Shown: piece after piece, positions 1 to 9,621 of the stretch
Numbering within the stretch: position 1 is the stretch's first letter
Layout of the letters: every line of letters begins with the position of its first letter
NCBI RefSeq assembly: GCF_000612585.1
Contig: NZ_JFCA01000017.1
Coordinates: forward strand, 1 to 64,000
Direction: 5' to 3'
DNA: 64,000 nt
DNA from: Pseudomonas sp. CHM02
Lineage (GTDB): Bacteria; Pseudomonadota; Gammaproteobacteria; Pseudomonadales; Pseudomonadaceae
Position numbers and translations under genes: made by a program
The notes under the pieces: generated by a model
Seen by the model: the letters and a program-made list of their open reading frames with translations, nothing else
What the model was told of the DNA's origin: nothing
The model's database searches: none

Positions 1-31
1 ACAGTGATTTGCGGCGGATGTGAGAGTGGAG

Positions 32-811
32 TTATTCGAGGTTCCGTGCCGAGTTGCTCAACGCCCGCGAACACTGCAACAACGCCGGCGCCAGCTGCCG
101 CTCGGCATCCGCCCTGCTCCACCGACTGGTCGGCGCCACCACATGCACCGCCGCCACCGGTCGACCATTCGCGCCCAGCACCGGCGCGCCAATGGTCATG
201 TCGCCCAGGAACAACTCCTGGCCATTCACCGCATAGCCCTGCTCGCGCACTTGCTGCAACGATTCCAGAATCTGGTCGACTTCAGTCAGCGTCTGGCTGG
301 TGTGCGCAATGCGCTGGCTGTTCTCGATCAACACCAGCGCTTCCTCCTGCGGCAACGCGCTCAGATAGGCGCGCCCCGACGCCGTGCAATACATCGGCAC
401 CCGCGAGCCGATCGGCATGTGCACGGGCACGAAGCCCGAGCTGACGAACCGCGCGATATAGGTCATGTCGTAGCCCGCAGGCTCGGTCAGGCACGACGTC
501 TCGCCGGTCAGTCGGGTCAACTCCGACAGAAACGGGTTGGCCACTTCGATCAACGAATGCGCATCCAGGTAACTGAAGCCCAACTCCAGTACCCGAGGTG
601 TGAGTTGGTAATGCCGGGTGCGCGAGTGTTTCCGAAGGTAACCCAGGCTTTCGAGGGTAAATACCATGCGCTGGGCCGAGCTTTTGGTCATGCCGGCAGC
701 CTCGGCCACCTCTGCAAGGCTCATGCTGCGGCGCTGGGCGCTGAATGCCTTGAGCACCGACAGGCCTTTTTCCAGGGATTGATTGTGCAGACTGTTGCGT
801 TCTTCGGACAT
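32..811 (-). CDS. IclR family transcriptional regulator
   Basis: The 259-residue protein has the usual IclR layout. A winged helix-turn-helix covers about residues 10-75 (EKGLSVLKAF, then MSLAEVAEAAGMTKSSAQR), and the IclR effector-binding domain follows from about residue 85 to the end. Length matches the family (about 250-270). It is transcribed away from the ABC transporter/oxidase operon starting at 1027, so by position it is the likely regulator of that operon; the effector is unknown. The 215-bp intergenic region is AT-rich and holds partly symmetric ATATCG/CGATA sequences near 881-897 that could be its operator. The family is clear, the regulatory target is inferred from divergence. 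Confidence 0.92.
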   Translation of the reverse strand: MSEERNSLHNQSLEKGLSVLKAFSAQRRSMSLAEVAEAAGMTKSSAQRMVFTLESLGYLRKHSRTRHYQLTPRVLELGFSYLDAHSLIEVANPFLSELTRLTGETSCLTEPAGYDMTYIARFVSSGFVPVHMPIGSRVPMYCTASGRAYLSALPQEEALVLIENSQRIAHTSQTLTEVDQILESLQQVREQGYAVNGQELFLGDMTIGAPVLGANGRPVAAVHVVAPTSRWSRADAERQLAPALLQCSRALSNSARNLE

Positions 812-953
812 GGCGGACTCGCGGTCAGGTCGATCAAGCGTGGCGATATTTCTACCTCAAATCACAAAAATAGACCACCAAATATCGCATATCGATACGA
901 ATGGTTCATTTTATCGATTTTCTATACCGACATACGATTTTTAACAATCGAAA

Positions 954-968
954 TGGCACAGAGCTTGC
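954..968 (+). promoter_or_regulatory. sigma-54 (RpoN) -24/-12 promoter
   Basis: TGGCACAGAGCTTGC matches the RpoN consensus TGGCAC-N5-TTGC exactly. The invariant GG (955-956) and GC (967-968) are separated by 10 bp. The predicted transcription start is near 980, about 47 bp before the ATG of the solute-binding gene at 1027. RpoN promoters need an AAA+ activator. None is adjacent, since the neighbour is an IclR protein, so a trans-acting activator or nitrogen control (NtrC) is inferred. Confidence 0.8.
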
Positions 969-1026
969 GATTTCATCGGCAGCCGCTCGCGGTACTGACT
1001 TTCCGTTTTCCTTCTGGAGTAACCCG

Positions 1027-1809
1027 ATGAACAGTCTTTCGCCCTTGTTTCGCCGCCTTGCCTTCGCTCTCTGCACCGCGTTCTGCGTCAGCGCCGTGCA
1101 CGCAGAAAGTGCGTCCTCGTACAAAGTCGGTGCAACGGCCAGTGGTTCGCCGTTCACCTTCCTCGACATCAAGAGCAACAGCATCCAGGGCGTGATGGTC
1201 GATGTCGCCGAGGCGGTGGGCAAGGCCGGCGGCTTTACCAGCCAGATCGAGCAGACCAACTTCGCTGCGCTGATCCCCTCCCTCACGTCCGACAAGCTCG
1301 ACTTCATTTCCGCCGGCATGCTCAAGACCGAAGAGCGCACCAAGGTCGTCGACTTCAGCGCCCCGGTGTATGCCTACGGTGAGGGCCTGATCATCAACGC
1401 CGACGACAATGCCGCCTACCCCGACCTTACCCCCCTCAAGGGCCAGGTCGTCGGCGTGCAGGCCGGTACGATCTTCTACGACCAACTGAACAAGCTTGGA
1501 ATCTTCAAGGAGATCCGCACCTATGACTCCATCGGCGAGATGGTCCGCGACCTGTCCCTGGGCCGCATCAAGGCCGCCGTGGGTGACCAGCCGGTGGTGG
1601 CCTACCAGATTCGCCAGAAGCTGTTCAAAGGCGTGAAGCTCGCCCCTGACTACAAGCCCACCAACGTCGGCGAAGTGTGCCTGGTGGTGCGCAAGGGCGA
1701 TGCGCAAACCCTCGAGCGCCTGAATACGGCCATTGCCAGCATCAAGGCGGACGGCACGCTGGACAGCATCCTCAAGAAGTGGGGCCTTGATACCCAGGTG
1801 CGTCCATGA
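1027..1809 (+). CDS. ABC transporter solute-binding protein, polar amino-acid family
   Basis: A family-3 (SBP_bac_3) periplasmic binding protein of 260 residues. The ATG at 1027 is chosen because it opens directly into a signal peptide (MNSLSPLFRRLAFALCTAFC, cleavage probably after VHA-ES) and has a TGGAG-type ribosome site just upstream; the longer open frame has no leader. Family landmarks include YKVGATASGSPFTF near the mature N-terminus, DFISAGMLKTEERTKVVDFS mid-protein and a C-terminal KADGTLDSILKKWG motif. It overlaps the permease gene by 4 nt (ATGA). Substrate is not readable from sequence. The coupled FAD oxidase suggests an amino acid, amine or opine-like compound. Confidence 0.9.
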   Translation: MNSLSPLFRRLAFALCTAFCVSAVHAESASSYKVGATASGSPFTFLDIKSNSIQGVMVDVAEAVGKAGGFTSQIEQTNFAALIPSLTSDKLDFISAGMLKTEERTKVVDFSAPVYAYGEGLIINADDNAAYPDLTPLKGQVVGVQAGTIFYDQLNKLGIFKEIRTYDSIGEMVRDLSLGRIKAAVGDQPVVAYQIRQKLFKGVKLAPDYKPTNVGEVCLVVRKGDAQTLERLNTAIASIKADGTLDSILKKWGLDTQVRP

Positions 1810-2474
1810 ACCCGGCTGAGTTCCTGCAAAACGCCCAGGACTTCTTGCCGATCCTGCTACAAGGCGCCTGGGTGACCATCCAGATCACCGTGCTGTCGTT
1901 CCTGCTCAGCAGCGCCATCGGCCTGGTGCTGGCGTTGCTCAAACTGTCGCCGATCCGGGCGCTGTCGTGGGTAGCGAGCACCATCATCAACGTGATCCGT
2001 GGCCTGCCGATCATTGTGCAGCTGTTCTACATCTACTTTGTGCTGCCCGACATGGGCGTGCACCTCACCGCGTTTTATGCCGGCGTAATCGGCATGGGCA
2101 TCGCCTACTCGGCGTACCAAGCCGAGAACTTCCGCACGGGCATCATTGCCGTCGAACAAGGCCAGCGTGAAGCCGCCGAAGCCTTGGGGATGCGCTCGGC
2201 GCTGATGATGCGCCGGGTGATCCTGCCGCAAGCGTTCCGCATCGCCCTGCCGCCCTATGGCAACACCCTGGTAATGATGCTCAAGGACTCGTCGCTGGTC
2301 TCCACCATCACCGTCGCCGAGATGACCCGCCAGGGCCAGCTGATTGCTTCGTCGACCTTCCAGAACATGACCGTCTACACCCTGGTCGCCCTGCTCTACC
2401 TGCTGATGAGCCTGCCGCTGGTGTATGGCCTGCGCCGCATGGAACAGCATCTGGGCCGGAGGAAAAAAGCATGA
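1806..2474 (+). CDS. ABC transporter permease, HisM/GlnP family
   Basis: A 222-residue inner-membrane permease of the polar amino-acid family, with about five hydrophobic segments. It carries the EAA loop that docks the ATPase ([26 protein letters not shown], residues about 118-143). Family hallmarks [13 protein letters not shown] and [15 protein letters not shown] are present. The start overlaps the stop of the binding-protein gene by 4 nt and its stop overlaps the ATPase start by 4 nt, so the three transporter genes are translationally coupled. A single permease gene implies a homodimeric channel. Confidence 0.92.
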   Translation: MNPAEFLQNAQDFLPILLQGAWVTIQITVLSFLLSSAIGLVLALLKLSPIRALSWVASTIINVIRGLPIIVQLFYIYFVLPDMGVHLTAFYAGVIGMGIAYSAYQAENFRTGIIAVEQGQREAAEALGMRSALMMRRVILPQAFRIALPPYGNTLVMMLKDSSLVSTITVAEMTRQGQLIASSTFQNMTVYTLVALLYLLMSLPLVYGLRRMEQHLGRRKKA

Positions 2475-3223
2475 TCGAGATTCGCCAACTGCAAAAACAC
2501 TATGGCAGCCACCGCGTGCTGCACGGCGTCGACCTCGACGTGGCCAAGGGCGAAGTGGTGTGCCTGATCGGCCCCTCGGGCTCGGGCAAATCCACCCTGC
2601 TGCGCTGCATCAATGCGCTGGAAGCCTACGACGGCGGGCACATCAATGTGTTCGGCGAAACCGTGCAGCGCGGCAGCAAGACCGTGCACGCCCTGCGCAG
2701 CCGCATGGGCATGGTGTTCCAGCGCTTCAACCTGTTCCCCCATCGCACCGTGCTGGAAAATGTAATGGAAGGCCCGGTGTACGTCAAAGGCGAACCGCCC
2801 AAGCAGGCCCGCGAAGAAGCCCTGGTGCTGCTGGAAAAAGTCGGCCTGAGTGCCAAGGCCGATGCCTACCCGGAACAACTCTCCGGCGGCCAGCAACAAC
2901 GCGTGGCCATCGCCCGCGCCCTGGCGATGAAACCCGAAGCCATGCTGTTCGACGAACCCACCTCGGCCCTCGACCCGGAACTGGTCGGCGATGTATTGGC
3001 CGTGATGCGTACCCTCGCGGACGAAGGCATGACCATGATCGTGGTCACCCACGAGATGGGCTTTGCACGGGAAGTGGCCGACCGTGTGTGCTTCCTGCAT
3101 GGCGGCTACATCGTTGAGAGCGGCGCGGCCGAGCAAGTGCTGGGTAACCCGCAACATCCGCGTACCCAGGACTTCCTGCGACGGGTGCTGCACCCCACCG
3201 GCGATACGCGGAGCCTGTCATGA
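2471..3223 (+). CDS. ABC transporter ATP-binding protein, polar amino-acid type
   Basis: A 250-residue ATPase of the GlnQ/HisP type. It has Walker [10 protein letters not shown] (about residue 36), Q-loop [11 protein letters not shown], signature LSGGQQQR, Walker [15 protein letters not shown] and the switch histidine in VVTHEMGF. The length is normal. It energises the permease encoded immediately upstream (ATGA overlap) and overlaps the following oxidase gene by 4 nt, which makes import and oxidation a single coupled unit. Confidence 0.95.
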   Translation: MIEIRQLQKHYGSHRVLHGVDLDVAKGEVVCLIGPSGSGKSTLLRCINALEAYDGGHINVFGETVQRGSKTVHALRSRMGMVFQRFNLFPHRTVLENVMEGPVYVKGEPPKQAREEALVLLEKVGLSAKADAYPEQLSGGQQQRVAIARALAMKPEAMLFDEPTSALDPELVGDVLAVMRTLADEGMTMIVVTHEMGFAREVADRVCFLHGGYIVESGAAEQVLGNPQHPRTQDFLRRVLHPTGDTRSLS

Positions 3224-4488
3224 AGTCATTGTGGTCAGCGACCGCGCCGTCGGTGGTGCCGACGCCTGCGTTGGGCGAGTCGGTGAAGGTGGACGTGGCG
3301 ATTGTCGGCGCGGGCTATACCGGCTTGTCCACGGCACTGCATCTGGCTGAGCGCGGCGTCAGCGTGTGCGTGCTGGAAGCCAACGAGCCCGGCTGGGGCG
3401 CCTCCGGGCGCAATGGTGGGCAGGTCAATCCCACGCTCAAATACGATCCCGAGCAACTGGTGCAAATGTACGGACCGGAGCGCGCCGAACCGCTGATCTC
3501 GACTGTGTCGAATTCGGCCGACCTGGTGTTCAGGCTGATCGAAAAGCACGGCATTGATTGCGCGCCGGTACGCAAAGGCTGGATGCAGGTGTCCTACAGC
3601 GAAAAAGGCGTTGCCGGGCTGCATGCGCGGGCGGATCAGTGGGCCAGGCGTGGCGTACCGGTGCAGCGCCTGGATGCGCCGGCGGTGGCTTCGCGCATGG
3701 GCAGTGATGCCTTTGCCGGCGGCTGGCTGGACGGCCGCGCGGGTGCGATTCAACCGTTGGCGTATGCCCGTGGATTAGTGGCCGCGGCGTTGGCGGCGGG
3801 TGTGCGGATCCATGGGCAGAGCGCGGTGACGAGCTTGCAACGCCAGGGTTCCGGCTGGCAGTTGCAGACCGCTGGTGGTGCACAGGTCATGGCCGATCAG
3901 GTCGTGCTTGCCACCAACGGCTACAGCGGCAACCTGTGGCCGGGCATGGCGCAAAGCATCCTGGCGGCCAACAGTTTTATCGTCGCCACCAAGCCTTTGA
4001 CCGGGCGCGCGGCCGAAAGTATTTTGCCGGGCCAGGAAACCGTTTCCACCGCACAAAGGCTGCTGCTGTACTTTCGCAAAGACAGCCATGGGCGCTTGCT
4101 GATGGGCGGACGCGGGCTGTTCAACGACCCCACCTCACCCACGGATTTTGCTCATCTGGAGCGTTCGTTGGCACTGCTCTTTCCACAGTTGGGGCCATTG
4201 GAATTCGAATACCGTTGGGCAGGCCGCATCGCGATCACGCGGGACTTCATGCCCCATGTTCACGAACCGGCGCCGGGGCTCACATTGGCGCTGGGCTGTA
4301 ACGGCCGTGGGATTGCGTTGTGTACCAGCCTGGGGCAGCAATTGGCTGGGCGGTTGTGCGACGGCAACGCCGAATTTGCGTACCCGGTGACGGCGTTGCA
4401 GCGTTTGCCGATGCATAATCTGCAGCGGTTTTACATTGGCGCAGGTGTGGCGTGGTACAGCTTGTTGGATAGACTGAATGTGAATTGA
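3220..4488 (+). CDS. FAD-dependent amine/amino-acid oxidoreductase (DAO/PuuB-like)
   Basis: A 422-residue flavoprotein of the DAO superfamily. The Rossmann FAD motif [19 protein letters not shown] lies at residues about 27-45, followed by [11 protein letters not shown], typical of gamma-glutamylputrescine oxidase and related enzymes. A C-terminal [18 protein letters not shown] completes the FAD site. The start overlaps the ATPase stop by 4 nt. Probable role: intracellular oxidative deamination of the compound imported by genes 1027-3223. Exact substrate is unknown; sarcosine-, D-amino-acid- and polyamine-oxidising relatives share this architecture. Confidence 0.88.
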   Translation: MKSLWSATAPSVVPTPALGESVKVDVAIVGAGYTGLSTALHLAERGVSVCVLEANEPGWGASGRNGGQVNPTLKYDPEQLVQMYGPERAEPLISTVSNSADLVFRLIEKHGIDCAPVRKGWMQVSYSEKGVAGLHARADQWARRGVPVQRLDAPAVASRMGSDAFAGGWLDGRAGAIQPLAYARGLVAAALAAGVRIHGQSAVTSLQRQGSGWQLQTAGGAQVMADQVVLATNGYSGNLWPGMAQSILAANSFIVATKPLTGRAAESILPGQETVSTAQRLLLYFRKDSHGRLLMGGRGLFNDPTSPTDFAHLERSLALLFPQLGPLEFEYRWAGRIAITRDFMPHVHEPAPGLTLALGCNGRGIALCTSLGQQLAGRLCDGNAEFAYPVTALQRLPMHNLQRFYIGAGVAWYSLLDRLNVN

Positions 4489-4503
4489 ACTCGCCACGCC
4501 CCC

Positions 4504-4592
4504 CTGTGTGTGGGCTTGCTCGCGAATGCGGCGTATCAGTCACTGCATCTGGCGCTGACCCAGCGCTTTCGCGAACAAGCCCGCTCCCACAG
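4504..4592. repeat. REP doublet (inverted pair)
   Basis: Left half TGTGGGCTTGCTCGCGAA and right half TTCGCGAACAAGCCCGCTCCCACA face each other across about 32 bp, between the convergent oxidase and glutaminase genes. This is the usual REPIN layout of Pseudomonas. It may end transcription from both sides, but no U-tract is present. Confidence 0.75.
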
Positions 4593-4600
4593 GAACGATC

Positions 4601-5509
4601 TCAAAACACCGACCAACCAATCCGCTCACTCAACAACTCCAACGCTTTCATCCCCGCCAGCGAGTTACCCGCTGCATTCAACTCCGGCGACCACACGCAC
4701 ACCGTGAACTGCCCCGGCACCACCGCAACGATCCCGCCACCGACCCCGCTCTTGCCCGGCAACCCCACGCGATAGGCAAAATTCCCCGCCTCGTCATACA
4801 GCCCGCTGGTGGCCATGATCGAGTTGACTTGTTTGGTCTGGCGCGCGGTCAACACCTGTTCGCCGCTGTGGGCGCTCACGCCTTCGTTGGCCAGGAAGCT
4901 GAAGGCCCTGGCCAAGTCCAGGCAGCTCATCTGCAGCGCGCAATAGTTGAAGTAGCTGTGCAACACCGCGTCCACGTCGTTGTGGAAGTTGCCGAAGGAT
5001 TTCATCAGGTAGGCCATGGCCGCGTTGCGCGCGCCGTGCTGGGCTTCGGATTCGGCGACGACGCTGTTGACCAGGATCTGCGGGTTGCCGGACAGACGAC
5101 GAACGAAATCGCGCATTGACAAAATCGGCACGGCGAAACGCGATTGGTTGATGTCGCAAATCACCAGCGCGCCGGCATTGATGAACGGGTTACGCGGGCG
5201 GCCGCGTTCGAATTCCAGTTGCACCATGGAGTTGAATGGTTGTCCCGAAGGCTCGTGGCCCAGGCGTTCCCAGATGGTTTCGCCGCCGTGGTCGATGGCC
5301 TGCACCAGGCTGAACACCTTGGAGATGCTCTGCACCGAGAACAGCGTATCGGCATCGCCGGCGCAGTAGGCCGAACCGTCGTTGCCGTACACGGCGATGC
5401 CAAGCTGGTTGGCCGGCACATCGGCGAGCGCGGGGATGTAGTCGGCGACTTTGCCGAGGCCGATCAGGGGGCGCACTTCGTCGAGGATCGACGAGAGCAT
5501 CGCCTGCAT
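4601..5509 (-). CDS. glsA: Glutaminase (L-glutamine amidohydrolase)
   Basis: Hydrolyses glutamine to glutamate and ammonia. The serine-type glutaminase family (beta-lactamase-like fold) is recognised from [11 protein letters not shown], whose S-x-x-K holds the nucleophile (about residues 60-65). Other landmarks are [20 protein letters not shown] and [12 protein letters not shown] near the C-terminus. The ATG at 5509 is preferred over 5590 or 5524: it gives the family-standard 302 residues beginning [12 protein letters not shown] and has AGGACA at proper distance. The longer reading would overlap the next gene. It stands alone between REP and a small membrane-protein gene. Confidence 0.93.
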   Translation of the reverse strand: MQAMLSSILDEVRPLIGLGKVADYIPALADVPANQLGIAVYGNDGSAYCAGDADTLFSVQSISKVFSLVQAIDHGGETIWERLGHEPSGQPFNSMVQLEFERGRPRNPFINAGALVICDINQSRFAVPILSMRDFVRRLSGNPQILVNSVVAESEAQHGARNAAMAYLMKSFGNFHNDVDAVLHSYFNYCALQMSCLDLARAFSFLANEGVSAHSGEQVLTARQTKQVNSIMATSGLYDEAGNFAYRVGLPGKSGVGGGIVAVVPGQFTVCVWSPELNAAGNSLAGMKALELLSERIGWSVF

Positions 5510-5564
5510 GTCTTGTCCTGTCATCTGGGTTTGAATCGCTGGCAAACGGGTCGCGGAGGATACT

Positions 5565-5909
5565 TCAATGCGCCCGAAAGCCCCACACAATCTCGACCAC
5601 CCGTTCGGCGATCACCAGGTACACCAGGATCAACAATACCTGCAGCGCCAGGTGATAGCGCAGCTTGGCGAGCCGGCGAATACCGTCGCTGATATTCAGG
5701 AGCATGAGCAGCGTCGACAGGATGATCAGGCCCCAGCCGGCCACGCTGGAGGCGAACACCCCGATAAACAAGTCACGCTGCCCAAGCAACGTATTGGTCC
5801 CCGCTGCAAACAACAGTGCACACACCAGCAGGTTTTTCACGTTGTCGAAGATCTGCGTGCTCAGATCGTTTTCCAACAACGCCATATAGCGTTTCCATAA
5901 CGTGCGCAT
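5565..5909 (-). CDS. Small inner-membrane protein, unknown function
   Basis: About 114 residues from the ATG at 5909; a TTG at 5939 would add ten residues (TSDPYPVPA) and cannot be excluded. Three hydrophobic stretches are visible: [37 protein letters not shown] and [19 protein letters not shown] short charged N-terminal helix precedes them. No catalytic motif was found. It lies 55 bp upstream of glsA on the same strand and could be co-transcribed. The protein looks conserved and genuine, but no function can be assigned. Confidence 0.7.
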   Translation of the reverse strand: MRTLWKRYMALLENDLSTQIFDNVKNLLVCALLFAAGTNTLLGQRDLFIGVFASSVAGWGLIILSTLLMLLNISDGIRRLAKLRYHLALQVLLILVYLVIAERVVEIVWGFRAH

Positions 5910-5999
5910 GGCAGGTACCGGATAGGGATCGCTCGTCAATCAAAGTAGTCCAAATGCCCGTACACTGCACCGCGGCGCTTACTCCACGAGGATTTTTGC

Positions 6000-6347
6000 A
6001 TGAAATTGATGATCGGCCTGGCCGCCCTGCTGTTGGTATCGGCTTGCACCACAACCGCGTCCACCACGCCACCCGCCCAAGACTCCGCTGCGTCGACGTG
6101 CCTGGCCGGCGGCGGCACCATGAAGCAAGTCGGCAAGTTGCAGAGCTGGAAGTGCATCACGCCGTACAAGGATGCGGGCAAGGCATGTACCGATTCGAGC
6201 CAGTGCGAGGGTGAGTGCCAGACCAGCGTGACCACGCAAACAGGCACCACACCGATCAGCGGCACCTGCCAAGTGGATAACAGCCGCTTCGGCTGCTCGG
6301 CGACAGTGGAGAAAGGCAAGCTGGGGCGGGCGATCTGCATCGATTGA
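6000..6347 (+). CDS. Small cysteine-rich lipoprotein
   Basis: A 115-residue protein with a lipoprotein signal peptide: MKLMIGLAALLLVSAC, lipobox LVSAC, lipidated Cys16. The mature part is Thr/Ser-rich and then contains eight further cysteines (CLAGGG, WKCITPY, GKACTDSSQCEGECQ, GTCQ, FGCSA, AICID), which suggests disulfides in the periplasm. Ribosome site GAGGA lies 9 bp upstream of the ATG. It is divergent from the small membrane-protein gene with only about 90 bp between. Function unknown. Confidence 0.82.
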   Translation: MKLMIGLAALLLVSACTTTASTTPPAQDSAASTCLAGGGTMKQVGKLQSWKCITPYKDAGKACTDSSQCEGECQTSVTTQTGTTPISGTCQVDNSRFGCSATVEKGKLGRAICID

Positions 6348-6358
6348 CCGATACCCCC

Positions 6359-6442
6359 TGTAGGAGCCGGCTTGCCGGCGATGGCGTCCCCAGGTGCGAT
6401 GCAAATCTTGAGGGCCTATCGCTGGCAGCCGGCGCCTACAAG
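6359..6442. repeat. REP doublet (inverted pair)
   Basis: TGTAGGAGCCGGCTTGCCGG and, inverted, GCTGGCAGCCGGCGCCTACA flank about 40 bp between the convergent lipoprotein and hypothetical genes. Typical Pseudomonas REP sequence. Confidence 0.75.
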
Positions 6443-6453
6443 CGGGGCAGCGC

Positions 6454-6864
6454 TTAGAAATGCGCCACATCCGACACCTGCTCGTCCAGCACATCCCGCG
6501 CCAGCGCCCAGGCGCGATCCTTGGACTCCACCACCAGCAGCGGGTAGCCCCAGGCCTTGCCGAACATCACGGCAAACGGCTTCAGCGCCAGGCGCTGCGC
6601 GGTGCTGGGCTCCACCTGAATCATGCCTTTGACATAGGTACGCAGCGCCTGCTTGTTTTTCTTCATCCAGATCGACGCGTGCTTGCGCTCCTCGTGAGAG
6701 TGCTCGTGGTTGTTTTCATCCACGGATTTCTCGTGCAGCAGCACGAAGGATTGCTGGCGGGCCAGCAGGCTTTCGAAGGCCAGGAAGGCATCTTCCGGCC
6801 CGCCCTCGGTGGGTGCATCGAAGACGATTTTCACCACTGGGAATGTTGAACTGTCGAGTCGCAT
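6454..6864 (-). CDS. Conserved hypothetical protein, 136 aa
   Basis: From the ATG at 6864 (MRLDSSTFPVVKIVFDAPTE). A longer open frame exists upstream, but its sequence is the antisense of the AraC gene. The protein is soluble, with no signal peptide or membrane segment. It has a His/Glu-rich patch NNHEHSHEERKHAS at about residues 50-64, which might bind metal, and a predicted alpha/beta pattern (PFAVMFGKAWGYPLLVVES near the end, then WALARDVLDEQV). I do not recognise a named domain. It is divergent from the AraC regulator at 6985. Confidence 0.75.
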   Translation of the reverse strand: MRLDSSTFPVVKIVFDAPTEGGPEDAFLAFESLLARQQSFVLLHEKSVDENNHEHSHEERKHASIWMKKNKQALRTYVKGMIQVEPSTAQRLALKPFAVMFGKAWGYPLLVVESKDRAWALARDVLDEQVSDVAHF

Positions 6865-6984
6865 GGCAAAGCCCCTTGAGTAGCCGTTGATGAGAGTGAA
6901 TCTCATCATAAGGATCAACTCGCTGGACGGCATTGCACAGAATAGCCAGAATGTTTCGCAATTCAGCCAAGCCGTGAAGCCGCC

Positions 6985-7851
6985 ATGCAACGCCACCGCC
7001 TTGATCAACATGATCCCTCCAGGGTCAGGGACGCCGACCTGCTCCCGCGTGCCGTGGTGGCCGTGAACGCCACCAGCACGTCCGAGAGCTGGGAGCATGC
7101 CCCGCATTCCCATCGCAAGGGCCAACTGATGTACACCCTGCGCGGGGTGATTCATTGCCAGATCGAGGCTGGCATCTGGATCGTGCCGCCCCAGTGCGCA
7201 CTGTGGATTCCCGGCGGCCTGTCCCATGCCGCGCGCGGTTCCGGCGAAGCGCAGGTGTATTGCCTGTTGATCGACCCGGACGCCGCCGGCGACCTGCCCG
7301 CGCAATGTTGCACGCTGTCGGTGTCCGGCCTGTTGCATGAGCTGATCAGCAAGGCCGTAAGCTTCCCGCAACTGTACGAAGAAGACGGCGCACAGGGCCG
7401 CCTGATCCGCACGCTGCTGGACGAACTGGCCCAGGCGCCCATCGAGGACCTGCACCTGCCGATGCCCCAGGATCCGCGCTTGCGACGCCTGGCCGACAGC
7501 TTGCTGGCCGCCCCCGGCGACAAGGCCACGCTCGGCCAATGGGCCATGCGCATCGGCATGAGCGAGCGCAGCATGACGCGCCTGTTGCTGGAAGAATTTG
7601 GCTTGAGTTTCGGCCGCTGGCGCCGGCAGTTGCATGTGATCTTGTCTCTGCAACGCCTGGCCAGGGGCGAAAGCGTGCAGCGGGTCGCCCTGGACCTGGG
7701 CTATGAGAACGCCAGCGGCTTCATCACCATGTTCCGCAAGGCGGTAGGACAGCCGCCGGCACGTTACCTGGCGGATCGCGCCGGAGCGTCAACGGCCAAC
7801 GCCGCGGCGACCATTGCGCTGCACGCACTCCAGACGCCGGATCAGCGCTGA
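6985..7851 (+). CDS. AraC family transcriptional regulator with cupin sensor
   Basis: A 288-residue regulator. The N-terminal half is a cupin-type effector domain (APHSHRKGQLMYTLRGVIHC then PPQCALWIPGGLSH). The C-terminal 100 residues form the AraC double helix-turn-helix (WAMRIGMSERSMTRLLLEEFGLSFGRWRRQL and VALDLGYENASGFITMFRKAVGQPP). Length and order match the cupin-AraC (AraC_binding_2-like) group. It is divergent from the 136-residue hypothetical gene and its last 10 nt overlap the convergent RNase T2 gene. Effector and targets are unknown; a cis target at 6864 is possible. Confidence 0.9.
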   Translation: MQRHRLDQHDPSRVRDADLLPRAVVAVNATSTSESWEHAPHSHRKGQLMYTLRGVIHCQIEAGIWIVPPQCALWIPGGLSHAARGSGEAQVYCLLIDPDAAGDLPAQCCTLSVSGLLHELISKAVSFPQLYEEDGAQGRLIRTLLDELAQAPIEDLHLPMPQDPRLRRLADSLLAAPGDKATLGQWAMRIGMSERSMTRLLLEEFGLSFGRWRRQLHVILSLQRLARGESVQRVALDLGYENASGFITMFRKAVGQPPARYLADRAGASTANAAATIALHALQTPDQR

Positions 7852-8471
7852 ACCGGAATGCGAATGTCACCGCGGCGGCACTGGGTCTTCACGCTTTTGG
7901 GGCAGCCGGCAAAGCGCAGTTCCTTGCTCAGGCACACCCGCACTTCGGACAGCACGGTGCCCTTGCAGATGACCGCCACACTGTGATCGCCCATCGCGGG
8001 GTTGCTCTGGCGGAACAACTGTTCGATGTCGCGTGCTTCAAGGTAATTGGGCACATTGAACGGCTGCAGTTGCTGCGGAATCTGCACCGTGGCCAGCGCC
8101 GCATCAGTGGCCTCCAGATAACGCGAGGCATCCAGGCCGCTGCAGGTGCCATGCTTGGCCCACTCATGCTTGAGCAATGCCGGTGTGGGAAACATCAGCG
8201 CGCCCTTGGCCATGTCTTCTGCCGACAGCCGCGATTGCGAATCGCACGACGCCGGCCACCCACCCCGTGCGTACTGCGGCCAAAGCCCGTGCAGCACGAA
8301 CCCGTAGCCTTTGCCCGTGCACTGTTGATTGTTCGGGTGCGTCAGGCAAAACGTCGGCGACCACGACAGTGACAACACGTAAAAATCAAAATCCCCCGCC
8401 GGCCGCTGCTCTCGTGGTGCCGCGATTGCACTTGTGGCGATGGCGAGCCACAACATCATCCAGTACTTCAT
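7842..8471 (-). CDS. Ribonuclease T2 family protein, secreted
   Basis: A 209-residue secreted RNase. Signal peptide MKYWMMLWLAIATSAIAAP. Catalytic segments of the family are intact: CAS1 FVLHGLWPQY (about residues 58-67) and CAS2 HEWAKHGTCSG (about residues 103-113), giving the two active-site histidines. Eight or more cysteines suggest disulfide bonding in the periplasm, like E. coli RNase I. The 3' end overlaps that of the AraC gene. Confidence 0.92.
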   Translation of the reverse strand: MKYWMMLWLAIATSAIAAPREQRPAGDFDFYVLSLSWSPTFCLTHPNNQQCTGKGYGFVLHGLWPQYARGGWPASCDSQSRLSAEDMAKGALMFPTPALLKHEWAKHGTCSGLDASRYLEATDAALATVQIPQQLQPFNVPNYLEARDIEQLFRQSNPAMGDHSVAVICKGTVLSEVRVCLSKELRFAGCPKSVKTQCRRGDIRIPVQR

Positions 8472-8513
8472 CCCTGTGTTCCCTTAGAAAAATGAACAGC
8501 CAGCCTATTGCGA

Positions 8514-9494
8514 TTACCCGGGGTGATGAGGGTTACGTTGTAGCACCTTGTCGAGGATCCGATCGGTCTTCAGTGCCTCGATCGCCTGCGAAGGATGCTC
8601 GGCCTCCCCGCGAATGTGCGCATTCATGGCCAGCACATGGTGCCACTGGATATGCGCATGGCAAGGCACTTCCAGCACCTCGTCCACCTCGCCTTCAAGG
8701 CGCAGCGGCTGGTCTTCGAACACCGCAAACGTGATGCGCCCCTTGCTGCCGATCAGCTCGACCCTGTCTTCGCGGCGGTCGGCGACAAAGTTCCAGCAAC
8801 CCATGCCCAGCGCGCCGGATGCGAACGTCCAGCAGGCGGTCACCGCATCCTCGGCGGCGTAGCGCCCGGCCTGTCGCGCGGTATAGCCCGAGACCTCGAC
8901 GATATCCCCGGCCAGGTACTGGAACAGGTCGAACCCATGGCTGGCCAGGTCGGCAAAGTACCCCCCACCGGCAATGAGCGGGTCGGTGCGCCAATTGGCC
9001 GCGCTGGCATCGTCGGCGCCCGGTGGCTTGCACAAGGTCCAGGTCAGGTGACGCAATTGGCCAATGCGCCCGTCCTGCAGCCACTGGCGCACTTGCTGGA
9101 AACGCGGCAACGAGCGGCGGTAATACGAGACAAACAGGTGCAGGCCGGCACGTTCGAAGGTGCGCTGCATCAACGCACTTTGCTCGGCATTCAACGCCAT
9201 CGGTTTTTCGACACAGCAATGCTTGCCCGCGGCGGCCACCATCAGGCTGTATTCAAGGTGGCTGTCGGGTGGCGTGGCGATGTACACCGCGTCCACTTCG
9301 GGATCGTTGATCAGGGCCTGGGCGTCGGTGTAGAAGCGCGCAATGCCATGGCGTGTCGCATAATCGCGCACGGCTTCTTCACGGCGCCCCATTACGGCCA
9401 CCAGCGCAGAACCTGGCGCCTTGTAGAAAGCGGGCCCACTCTTCAACTCAGTGACACTGCCACAGCCGATCATGCCCCAGCGTACGGTGCTCAT
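8514..9494 (-). CDS. Gfo/Idh/MocA family NAD(P)-dependent oxidoreductase
   Basis: 326 residues from the ATG at 9494, chosen for its AGGAGA ribosome site; the longer frame to 9569 lacks one. The N-terminal Rossmann fold begins VRWGMIGCGSVTELKS. The family's CVEKPMALN segment (EKP lysine) lies at about residues 91-100, and GGYFADLASHGFDLFQYL carries the Asp/His pair of the active site. The substrate is probably a sugar, inositol or deoxy-sugar derivative, but nothing nearby identifies it. It runs divergently from the Nudix gene. Confidence 0.9.
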   Translation of the reverse strand: MSTVRWGMIGCGSVTELKSGPAFYKAPGSALVAVMGRREEAVRDYATRHGIARFYTDAQALINDPEVDAVYIATPPDSHLEYSLMVAAAGKHCCVEKPMALNAEQSALMQRTFERAGLHLFVSYYRRSLPRFQQVRQWLQDGRIGQLRHLTWTLCKPPGADDASAANWRTDPLIAGGGYFADLASHGFDLFQYLAGDIVEVSGYTARQAGRYAAEDAVTACWTFASGALGMGCWNFVADRREDRVELIGSKGRITFAVFEDQPLRLEGEVDEVLEVPCHAHIQWHHVLAMNAHIRGEAEHPSQAIEALKTDRILDKVLQRNPHHPG

Positions 9495-9621
9495 CTGCTC
9501 TCCTCGTCCGTTTTGATCAATCGGGCAGTATCCACATCCCCACACATCAGCGCCATAACCACTTAGCATGACAATTGCATTACACTTTTATGACATTCAT
9601 CCCACTGCGGGGGCACAGACG

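Noticed and set aside
4485-4775. 96-codon plus-strand open frame after the FAD oxidase
   Set aside because: Spans a REP doublet and the antisense of glutaminase; no coding character.
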